A stretch of DNA of 64,000 nucleotides from the NCBI RefSeq assembly GCF_009834875.1, contig NZ_WVHT01000007.1, forward strand, positions 124,001-188,000, read 5' to 3'. How positions within the stretch are numbered: the first letter of the stretch is position 1; each line of letters opens with the position of its first letter. Positions 57,036 to 64,000 of this stretch are shown in pieces. The position numbers and the translations under genes are program-made. The DNA is from Hufsiella arboris (GTDB taxonomy: Bacteria; Bacteroidota; Bacteroidia; Sphingobacteriales; Sphingobacteriaceae). The notes beneath the pieces were generated by a model. That model ran no database searches and was not told the DNA's origin. It worked only from the letters and a program-made list of their open reading frames with translations.

Positions 57036-57743
57036 ATGATGAATAACAAGAAAATCTTAATTACCAGCTTATTTGTTTTTATAGCAACTTCCTTATTTGC
57101 GCAGACAACTTCGAAACAGGTGACTGTTAGTCCATTCACTTCCATCACCGCTGCAAATGGTGTTGACCTCTATCTTAGCCAGGGAACAGCTGAAAAGCTG
57201 GAGTTAAAGGGCGACGCAGATCGCCTGAAAGATGTCCAGGTAAGCCAGGAAAACGGAGTTTTAAAAATTGAAGTGAAGAAAAGTGCCGGTTCACTTTGGT
57301 CAGGAAATAAAGAATCGGTTAAAGCGTACATTACTTTTAAAAGTTTAAAATCTCTCAACGTAAGTGGCGGTACCGATGTTTACGGACAAAACGCGATTAA
57401 TTTAAGTTCTCTGTCAATCAACGCGTCGGGCGGCAGTGACCTTAAACTAAACATCAATACCGGCGAATTAAATGTGTCTCTAAACGGCGGGTCTGATGCC
57501 GAGTTAAGCGGAAAAGCCAAAACCTTTACTATTGTGGCAAAAGGTGGTTCCGACGTGTCTGCTTATAAGTTACTTGCAGAAACCTGTAATGCAACTTGCA
57601 GCGGCGGGTCTGACGCTGAATTATACGCAAGCAAAACTTTACAGATTGCGGCCAGCGGCGCCAGCGACGTAAGTTACAAAGGCGGCGCCAGCGTGAAAAC
57701 AGTCAGCAGTTCCGGAAGTTCCGACATCAGCAAGGCAGATTAA
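57036..57743 (+). CDS. Exported head GIN domain protein (DUF2807)
   Basis: 235 residues; the ATG at 57039 is an equal alternative. Signal peptide (KILITSLFVFIATSLFAQ). The rest is a beta-helix-like auto-transporter-style domain: FTSITAANGVDLYLSQGT at the front, then repeated SGGSDxxL turns (ASGGSDLKL, NGGSDAELS, KGGSDVSAY). The role is unknown; such proteins are abundant in Bacteroidota and probably surface-exposed or periplasmic. The TlpA gene starts 7 bp after its stop. Confidence 0.88.
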   Translation: MMNNKKILITSLFVFIATSLFAQTTSKQVTVSPFTSITAANGVDLYLSQGTAEKLELKGDADRLKDVQVSQENGVLKIEVKKSAGSLWSGNKESVKAYITFKSLKSLNVSGGTDVYGQNAINLSSLSINASGGSDLKLNINTGELNVSLNGGSDAELSGKAKTFTIVAKGGSDVSAYKLLAETCNATCSGGSDAELYASKTLQIAASGASDVSYKGGASVKTVSSSGSSDISKAD

Positions 57744-57750
57744 GGCCACT

Positions 57751-58329
57751 ATGAAGCGCTTTAAGTTATCAGCGTCAAACATTTCATCCGCAGCTATACT
57801 GGTTTTTTGTTTAATCCTGTTGTTTAGCCCGGGTGCGAAAGCATTTGTATTACAAGGTTTGATGAAGGTTGGTCTTTTTCAGGTTGAACCGAATAGTGCA
57901 TATCCAGCAGAAGCTAAGCTGGTTCCGGAGATGTCTTTCAAAAATTCCGAGGGAAAAATAACAGATCTCCGCGATCTACGCGGAAAAGTCGTTTTTGTCA
58001 ATTTTTGGGCAACCTGGTGTCCACCCTGCCGGGCAGAAATGCCTTCAATTGAAAAGCTTTACCAAAGTTCAAAAGCAAACGATTCGATTGTTTTCATCAT
58101 GGTCGACGTTGATGGTAACCTGGCAAATTCCCGGAAATTCATGGATAAAAGAAAATACTCGCTTCCTGTTTATAGCGTAGAGGGGACAATTCCTGAAACG
58201 TTGTTCCGGGGCTCAGTTCCAACAACTTTCATTTTAAACAAACACGGCGAAATTGTTTTTCTGCATGAAGGAGTAGCCGACTATTCGGCTAAGAAAGTAA
58301 GTGATTATTTAGCACAGCTTAGCAAGTAG
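57751..58329 (+). CDS. TlpA family thiol-disulfide oxidoreductase
   Basis: 192 residues. An N-terminal hydrophobic helix (ISSAAILVFCLILLF) anchors or exports it, then a thioredoxin fold with the active site FWATWCPPCRAEMPS, and the cis-proline in SVPTTFIL. Such proteins reduce periplasmic disulfides, for example in cytochrome c maturation. Probably cotranscribed with the GIN-domain gene. Confidence 0.92.
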   Translation: MKRFKLSASNISSAAILVFCLILLFSPGAKAFVLQGLMKVGLFQVEPNSAYPAEAKLVPEMSFKNSEGKITDLRDLRGKVVFVNFWATWCPPCRAEMPSIEKLYQSSKANDSIVFIMVDVDGNLANSRKFMDKRKYSLPVYSVEGTIPETLFRGSVPTTFILNKHGEIVFLHEGVADYSAKKVSDYLAQLSK

Positions 58330-58504
58330 AAACTTCGCACGTCTATCGTGTATTATTGATTTGACCCTGAATTTAAATTGCCATTACAGTGAGTGTTCTA
58401 TAAGGGACCTTCGTCGTACCTGCTTCGGCTTTCAGTCCTGAAAAACGTAAGATACCCGAAGAAGAACCCTTTCAGATGCCTTACAGGCACGATCCGATGA
58501 CAGC

Positions 58505-58813
58505 TCAGAAACCATTCTGACAGCCTTTATCTTTACGCATGAAATCAGCGATAGCTGCGTGGTAAATGGATTTATTTGCCTGAACTTTGGTACGGTAAAC
58601 AGCGGCTTGCCGCGGATCGCTGATCACGGAACGGGCGTAGGCAACTGCTTGTTTGAACCGACTTTTTTTCGCCAGTTGAGCCGGGCTCGGTACGACTTTG
58701 CTCATGTCCGGGTAGGCGGTAAGGATTGTTTTTCCCAGCCAGTGTTTTACGACGACTTTCTTATCGTACTGGCCGGCGTATTTCGGATCGATTGGTTCGC
58801 GGTGAATACCCAT
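58505..58813 (-). CDS. Small hypothetical protein (102 aa), basic
   Basis: 102 residues starting MGIHREPIDPKYAGQY. Lys- and Arg-rich, helical, with the segment SPAQLAKKSRFKQAVAYAR. No signal peptide or known domain. The composition and clean start argue for a real gene; I recall similar proteins in related genomes but know no function. Nucleic-acid or phage-protein-like roles are possible from the basic character only. Confidence 0.65.
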   Translation of the reverse strand: MGIHREPIDPKYAGQYDKKVVVKHWLGKTILTAYPDMSKVVPSPAQLAKKSRFKQAVAYARSVISDPRQAAVYRTKVQANKSIYHAAIADFMRKDKGCQNGF

Positions 58814-59792
58814 AAGTTTTGTTTAAGGCTATTCATGAAGTAAAGCATCGGACACCGGTCATGCTACAACCAGCGGTTGTAATTAAGAACTTCGGGTTAT
58901 AATTACATGCTGTGTTCCTGCTAATAGAACTGGTTAAAATTTAGCGGCCGGAAGGCCGGAACGGGAAAGTTTTTCGACGGTTTTTTAGTATATAAAAAAA
59001 GACAGGATTTTGCTCTTTTTTAAGAAGTATATAAGAAGGGTTGACCTTGTGTTAAGGTTGTGTTGAGGGAGGGTGAAAAAGGAGCGTTTTTTAATGCCGG
59101 TTTGGTGCTAAAAACGCGGCAAAACAGGTTAGAAAAGGAGCTATTTTGCAAATTGGTCACGAGCTGCAATTCCGCGGGGAGCGGGCAGGAGCGACACTTC
59201 CGAAAACACCGATTAACGCTTTGTTTACCCATAACGTATGCATATCGATGCCCTGCCACCGTTATCTGCTAAGCTAAACGGAAAAGGAGCTTTCTTCACC
59301 GGTTAATCCTGTATCAGGCTTGCACTTGCACCCGCACTTATCTCCTGGATTGTTGAGGGAAATTTAGCTAGCAATCGCTCAACGTTTTGTAACAAATGTA
59401 ACCGGCAGATACGATTTTTTCAAAATCGCTGATAGTCAGTTTATTGCGAAATTAACGCTGACACTTTGCGCGCTGGGCTGCCATTATGCGCCGACAGGCG
59501 TCAGTTTACGCCAGATCGTAAGCGTTCAAAACGCGTATGAACAAGAAAAATACGATTGAGGCACAAGCCAGGCAGCGCATTGTTCGGGCGCCAAGAGTTG
59601 CGCCGGCAGGGCGATACTGAGCGGATGAAGTTGAAAAGTTCTGTCATAACAGGCATTAAGAAAATCTCCGCTCCATCTTCCCTTAAGCTTAAGCCAGGGG
59701 CGGGCCAGACAGCGATTATAAAAGATCGCTTAAATTAATATCTTTAAAAAATATAGAGTTTCCCTTGACATTCCGCATCGTTTTGCAATTAT
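58814..59792. other. Gene-poor stretch of about 1 kb
   Basis: No convincing gene. Overlapping frames on both strands near 59020-59272 have non-protein-like composition. The decamer GAAAAGGAGC occurs at 59132 and 59281, and as GAAAAAGGAGC at 59075, which hints at an interspersed element of roughly 200 bp. G+C rises locally compared with neighbouring gaps. Confidence 0.5.
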
Positions 59793-60890
59793 ATGAACAT
59801 ACGTTTTAAATTATTAGTCGCTTTTTTTCTCTCACTAAATTTTTCTTCCTTACTGGCGCAAAAAATTGATACCTCGCCCTTAGACGCTTATTGGAAAATG
59901 GTGGAACCCCTGAAGCATGGGGATTCGCTGGCTGTTGACGACTGGAACAAATTTCTAAATATTGAAGCTAACCATATTTACGTTGACAACCAGGGATTTG
60001 ATAAGAACTATTTGGAACGGCTGAGGAAAAATATCCAGTTCGTTTACATGCCTAAATACGATAGCCTTTTACAGTCGAGGTTAATAGCGATTAAAAAAGA
60101 CCCGGCGTCTTATTGGATGACCTATAAAGTTTATGTGTACAAAGAATATGAAAAGGAACTGAAGAATTACGAAAAACAGCTTTCAAACCCATCTTACCTG
60201 GATTCTATATATAAAAATGCTTTTAACTGGCTTCCACGGAACCTTCAAAAAAAAGATACAACGGTCAATATTCAATTTCTGGGAATAGAAAATGACGCGA
60301 TAGCAGGCGGAGGTACCGTAATTGCTACTTTATGGACCGCATATAACCAGGATAAGCTGAAAGAAGGGATACTTGGAGGACATGAAATGCACCATGTGTT
60401 GCGTAAAGGAAAGGCCTTCGAACATGTAGCTGATAACGAAAACGGCATTATGTATTTTCTTAATGGTGTTTTGAATGAAGGTACTGCAGATATGATCGAT
60501 AAGTCATACGAACTTTTGCATGAAAAAGAATTGCCAATGGAATTCCAGTTTTCTGATTTTGAGCTGTTCCAGGCCGACAGCATTGTCAGGCAGGTTGACA
60601 CGATCTTGCTGGATATGGCAGATTCGAAAGGTGAAAAGTTTAAGACAGAGAAAGAATTCCGGAATTTAATCAGGTGGACAAGCGGACACTGCCCTGGCTA
60701 TTATATGGCCGACATAATTGTGCGAAATGGTTTTAAGACAAATATGTTAGCAAGTATCCAAAACCCGTTTGCATTTATTTATCTCTACAATAAGGCTGCC
60801 GCCAGGGACAGTCAGAAGCCACCCGTGTTTTCAAAGAAATCGATAACCTATATTAAAGGAATGGAGAAAAAATACCGGCCGAAGAACTAG
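59793..60890 (+). CDS. DUF5700-type putative zinc metallopeptidase, exported
   Basis: 365 residues with a signal peptide (LLVAFFLSLNFSSLLAQ). At residues 197-201 lies HEMHH, an HExxH zinc motif within GILGGHEMHHVLRKG, and LNEGTADMID follows with a glutamate near 229 that could be the third ligand, as in gluzincins. This matches my memory of DUF5700. Peptidase activity is inferred. It converges on the ECF sigma gene, 22 bp apart. Confidence 0.8.
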   Translation: MNIRFKLLVAFFLSLNFSSLLAQKIDTSPLDAYWKMVEPLKHGDSLAVDDWNKFLNIEANHIYVDNQGFDKNYLERLRKNIQFVYMPKYDSLLQSRLIAIKKDPASYWMTYKVYVYKEYEKELKNYEKQLSNPSYLDSIYKNAFNWLPRNLQKKDTTVNIQFLGIENDAIAGGGTVIATLWTAYNQDKLKEGILGGHEMHHVLRKGKAFEHVADNENGIMYFLNGVLNEGTADMIDKSYELLHEKELPMEFQFSDFELFQADSIVRQVDTILLDMADSKGEKFKTEKEFRNLIRWTSGHCPGYYMADIIVRNGFKTNMLASIQNPFAFIYLYNKAAARDSQKPPVFSKKSITYIKGMEKKYRPKN

Positions 60891-60912
60891 CAGTATAAAC
60901 TAAAAAGCTTTA

Positions 60913-61485
60913 TTATTTTTTCATTGCGATAAGAAAACCTGACAGAGCTAATAAAAAAGCTACATCCTGCAACTTCAATTTTAAAATCCTGTAAGCGTTT
61001 TTTTTGTGATATTTTACAGTATTGACCGATATATCCAGTAGTTCTGCGATTTCATGATTTTTCGCACCCTTTAAGCTGTGCAACAGCACCTTCCTGCATT
61101 GATCATTGAGATTTTCCTGGATTGATTTTAAGATCAGCCGGTAAGCATCTTCTTCTATGGCTAACTGTTGGAAATAGATTTCATTGTCTTTTTCTGCTAT
61201 CTCTTCCTGAACATATTTTTCCCTAACCTTTAAACTGCGCAGGTAGTTCAATGCCTTATTTCGCGCGGTGGAATACAAATAGGATTTAATCGCCTCTTCA
61301 TTTCTGATCGTATCCTGTTTATCGAGCATCGATACAAAAGTATCTTGCGCAAGATCGACGGCTGCATCATAATCATTGGTAATGCGTTGAATGAAGGTTA
61401 CAACCGACCCGAAATACGCGCTGTAAGTTTTTTTAAAGCTGTTAAGATTGGAGGTTTTTTTTTCAAAACCAATGCTCACCGTCAT
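60913..61485 (-). CDS. ECF sigma factor (FecI-like, Bacteroidota family 1)
   Basis: 190 residues. Region 2 (DYDAAVDLAQDTFVSMLDK, KSYLYSTARNKALNYLRS) and region 4 (NDQCRKVLLHSLKGAKNHEIAELLDISVNTVKYHKKNAYRILK) are complete. A hydrophobic tail (VAFLLALSGFLIAMKK) ends the protein, as in many Bacteroidota ECF factors. Together with the divergent FecR and SusC-like receptor it forms a cell-surface signalling system. Confidence 0.93.
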   Translation of the reverse strand: MTVSIGFEKKTSNLNSFKKTYSAYFGSVVTFIQRITNDYDAAVDLAQDTFVSMLDKQDTIRNEEAIKSYLYSTARNKALNYLRSLKVREKYVQEEIAEKDNEIYFQQLAIEEDAYRLILKSIQENLNDQCRKVLLHSLKGAKNHEIAELLDISVNTVKYHKKNAYRILKLKLQDVAFLLALSGFLIAMKK

Positions 61486-61740
61486 CTACACTAAATAGTA
61501 AAATTATCCCCATATAAACCATTTATTTTCCAAGAAGATTGTAAATGAGCTGGCCAATATATTGCTAATTTTTAAATATTCAATCTGTAAATAAAAATTA
61601 GGGCCATTTATATTTCGAATCGAACAAAAATGCCTGCCGGAAATAAATTTCTACAATTTTTTATTTCTCATACTACCCACTTTCTTTTTGCCGGTGTCTT
61701 AGTGATTGTTAGCGGAAAGTTAACTAAGTAAGAAATTACT

Positions 61741-62907
61741 ATGAAACATCAACATATGTCAGATTTTCGGTTAAGTGAGCTTCTTGCGCGCAAGGTGCTT
61801 GGTTCAATTACTGAGAAGGAAACAGCGGAGCTTGAGCAATGGGTTAACTTAAACGCCGATAACAGGCAGTTTTATAACCAATTCATGGCTCAGTCATCCA
61901 TAGGAAAGAGGTTTGAGCGCCACGAAGAATTCGATATAAATGAACACTGGAATCAGTTTGTTCAACGGGCTGGCAACAGAGAACATAAAGCATCTCGGTC
62001 GCTGAGTATTTTAATTAAATATGCAGCAATTATTGCGCTTCCGGTTTTGATTGGAGCTGCGGTTTATCTCACGGTCTTTAATAAAAAGGATGTCCCGAAT
62101 TCACAAGCTTTTTCAAATAAGGCTCCGGCAGGCATTGTGCTTTATACATCAACGGGAGAAAAGATCAACCTGGATGATGCAAGTAAAATAGAAAACGGTG
62201 TAGTTGTTAAAGATAAGGATACAAAGGAGTTGGTTTATGATGCTACCGCGTCTGTAAAAGATCAGTACCACACAATCATCGTCCCTGCTCAGCGCGACTT
62301 TAAGATTCAGCTTGCCGATGGGTCAACCGTTTGGTTAAACGCAGGAACAACTTTCACTTACCCGGTCGCCTTCAACGGAAACATCCGCCAGGTTCAGTTA
62401 GATGGTGAGGCTTTCTTCGATATTAAGCACAATGAGAAACAGCCGTTCCTGGTAAAAACAAACGGGATCAATGTAGAAGATATCGGCACCTCGTTCAATG
62501 TAAAATCTTATAAAGCAGAATCAAAAACAACCACCACGTTAGTTAGCGGTAAAGCAAAAATGACAGATCCGGCGAACGTGTCGGCTACAGCACTTTTGGA
62601 ACCGGGTTTTCAGTCGTCTTACATTACCGGCAGCGGTCAAATGCAGGTAAGGGAAGTTGATGTAAATCCAGCAATAGCGTGGAAAGAAGGCCGATTTGAT
62701 TTTGAAGATCAGGCTCTCGGAGAGATCATGTCGGATCTGGGCAGATGGTATGGAGCGGAAGTTGAATTTGAAAATGAACAGCTCAGAAAGGTTCGTTTTA
62801 AGGGCTCGGTCAGCAAAACAGATTCTTTTGAACGTATTGCCAATATCCTTGAAGGAACAGGAAAGGTAAAGATCAGCGTAGCTGGCAATAAAATTTATGT
62901 AAAATAA
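61741..62907 (+). CDS. FecR family anti-sigma factor
   Basis: 388 residues. A cytoplasmic N-terminal sigma-binding part (~1-85), one transmembrane helix (ILIKYAAIIALPVLIGAAVY), the periplasmic FecR domain (VPAQRDFKIQLADGSTVWLN, VQLDGEAFFDIKHNEKQPFLVKT described at residues ~215-245), and a C-terminal DUF4974/secretin-like domain (FDFEDQALGEIMSDLGRWYG). It is 255 bp from, and divergent to, the sigma gene rather than following it as is more usual. It passes the receptor signal to the sigma factor. Confidence 0.93.
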   Translation: MKHQHMSDFRLSELLARKVLGSITEKETAELEQWVNLNADNRQFYNQFMAQSSIGKRFERHEEFDINEHWNQFVQRAGNREHKASRSLSILIKYAAIIALPVLIGAAVYLTVFNKKDVPNSQAFSNKAPAGIVLYTSTGEKINLDDASKIENGVVVKDKDTKELVYDATASVKDQYHTIIVPAQRDFKIQLADGSTVWLNAGTTFTYPVAFNGNIRQVQLDGEAFFDIKHNEKQPFLVKTNGINVEDIGTSFNVKSYKAESKTTTTLVSGKAKMTDPANVSATALLEPGFQSSYITGSGQMQVREVDVNPAIAWKEGRFDFEDQALGEIMSDLGRWYGAEVEFENEQLRKVRFKGSVSKTDSFERIANILEGTGKVKISVAGNKIYVK

Positions 62908-62942
62908 AACGAGAAGTGCGGTCACACTTCCCGTCAATTAGA

Positions 62943-62987
62943 ATGTGTGCGAACGGCGTCGGTCAACGTATTTCGCACTGTTAACTA
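62943..62987 (+). other. Hairpin between fecR-type and susC-type genes
   Basis: Arms GTGCGAA and TTCGCAC sit in the 97-bp gap; a second small stem GAAGTG/CACTTC lies just upstream. There is no T-run, so it is more likely a processing or stability element than a full terminator. Confidence 0.4.
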
Positions 62988-63004
62988 CTTAACTATACGA
63001 AAGT

Positions 63005-64000
63005 ATGAATAAAAAACGAAAACGGTTCTTCCCGGTAACGGGGAGAAGAAAACTTCTATTTCGAACGATGAAATTAACCACCTTGCTGATCCTCGCTGTA
63101 ACCATGCAGCTTTCGGCAACTGTTTACTCTCAGTCAGCTAACGTAAGTTTGAAGGTTAAGCATGCTGATCTGGAAACTGTTTTGCGAAAGCTCGAAAAAA
63201 GTTCGCAGTATAGTTTTTTTTATAGCGTAGATGATGTCGCTTCTGAAAAGAAGATAGATCTGGATATAAAAGACCAGCCCCTTGGCCAGGTATTATCAAC
63301 AGTGCTTAGCGATTACAACCTGGTTTACTCTATCAATAATAACCTGATTGTATTAAAACATGACGCGGAAAAAAGTATTCGTCCGCTGAAAAGCGAAGCA
63401 AGCAGGCCGGTGAAAATCATAAGAGGTACGGTTACCAGTGCGGAAGATCATGCACCGATGCCGGGTGTCAGTGTTTTTGTAAAAGGTAATCCTTCAGCCG
63501 GAACAAGCACTGATGCGAAAGGTAATTTCCAGTTATCGGTATCAGACGATGCAAAAATCCTGACGTTCAGCATGGCAGGATATAAAACCCGAGAGATCGC
63601 TATTACTGATCAGGGCAGCTTTAATGTTGAAATGTCAATTGAGGTAAAAGAGCTGAAAGATGTCGTTGTTACCGGGTATCAAAAAGTAGATAAACGGACG
63701 TTTACAGGTTCTGTAGGAAAGATCGGCGCCGACAAAATTCAGCAGCTTGCATTACCTGATGTTGGGAAAATGTTGCAGGGACAGGTTGCCGGTGTGAGTG
63801 TTGAAATACCTTCATCCACCTTCGGCTCAAAACCTAAAATACGTATCCGCGGCAGCTCATCGATCAGTGGTAACAAGGAGCCCTTATGGGTCGTCGACGG
63901 TGTAGTTCTGGATGAGATTGTGAATATTAACCCTAACCAGTTGTATAGCGGTGATGCCTCCGATCTTTTAAGTTCAGCTATCAGCGGACTAAACCCGAGC
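63005..64000 (+). CDS. SusC/RagA family TonB-linked outer-membrane receptor (3' end missing)
   Basis: 332 codons, open to the window end. The long basic leader and signal peptide (LTTLLILAVTMQLSATVYSQ) are followed by an STN secretin/TonB short domain (residues ~45-105), then a carboxypeptidase-like sandwich (IRGTVTSAEDHAPMPGVSVF), then the plug start (VVVTGYQKVDKRTFTGSVG, MLQGQVAGVSVE, IRIRGSSSISG). The STN domain marks it as a receptor that signals through FecR, here encoded 97 bp upstream. SusC receptors import glycans or peptides with a SusD partner, expected beyond the window. Confidence 0.93.
   Translation, partial: MNKKRKRFFPVTGRRKLLFRTMKLTTLLILAVTMQLSATVYSQSANVSLKVKHADLETVLRKLEKSSQYSFFYSVDDVASEKKIDLDIKDQPLGQVLSTVLSDYNLVYSINNNLIVLKHDAEKSIRPLKSEASRPVKIIRGTVTSAEDHAPMPGVSVFVKGNPSAGTSTDAKGNFQLSVSDDAKILTFSMAGYKTREIAITDQGSFNVEMSIEVKELKDVVVTGYQKVDKRTFTGSVGKIGADKIQQLALPDVGKMLQGQVAGVSVEIPSSTFGSKPKIRIRGSSSISGNKEPLWVVDGVVLDEIVNINPNQLYSGDASDLLSSAISGLNPS

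Noticed and set aside
59020-59272. Overlapping 70-79 codon ORFs on opposite strands
   Set aside because: Composition rich in Cys, Arg and Phe with no pattern expected of a protein; treated as part of a possible non-coding repeat.

Overview
The window is a piece of a Bacteroidota chromosome, most probably from the family Sphingobacteriaceae (Mucilaginibacter/Pedobacter-like). Signs of this are a fused MurF-alanine racemase, a type III glutamine synthetase, a short 286-residue primary sigma factor, -7 promoter elements of the TAnnTTTG type, Oar-like and SusC-like TonB-dependent receptors, an ECF sigma/FecR pair and several Bacteroidota DUF families. No prophage, insertion sequence, CRISPR array or rRNA operon was seen. 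The genus is inference.

Layout. 1-10 kb: carbohydrate use, with the 3' part of a GH2 enzyme, an AraC regulator, and a divergent operon of secreted GH35 beta-galactosidase, sugar/H+ symporter and a large DUF5107-TPR protein. 10-11.7 kb: an orphan protein joining an eCIS-core (DUF4157) domain, an OmpA-like domain and a Cys-rich tail. 11.9-21.9 kb: tRNA-Leu, tRNA-Gly, recX, murF-alr, DUF502, macro domain, a four-gene minus-strand block, recR and an SDR. 22.3-27.3 kb: a 21-bp tandem array, yitT, then trpDFBA behind a trp attenuator whose leader peptide has three consecutive Trp codons; trpE, trpG and trpC are not here. 27-30 kb: nhaA, an MBL hydrolase and a Sua5/YrdC protein. 30.2-30.5 kb: a SAM-I riboswitch that leads straight into a tRNA-Cys and a strong terminator, with no protein gene. 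30.5-41.5 kb: htpG, phzF, a histidine kinase, endonuclease V, rpoD, a barrel/phosphoesterase pair, an MBL hydrolase and lpdA. 41.8-48.7 kb: two tandem Oar-like receptors. 49-54.5 kb: purM, glnN and tonB. 54.5-59.8 kb: small genes, an SDR, GIN and TlpA proteins and gene-poor stretches. 59.8-64 kb: a DUF5700 metallopeptidase-like protein, an ECF sigma factor, divergent FecR and the start of a SusC-family receptor.

The observations most worth following are the riboswitch/tRNA-Cys unit, a family of degenerate 7-bp repeat tracts that end at start codons (trpA, an MBL hydrolase, purM), the 21-bp array that codes heptapeptides, the fully legible trp attenuator, and the DUF4157-OmpA-Cys-rich orphan. 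All family names come from reading the protein sequences; no database search was run.
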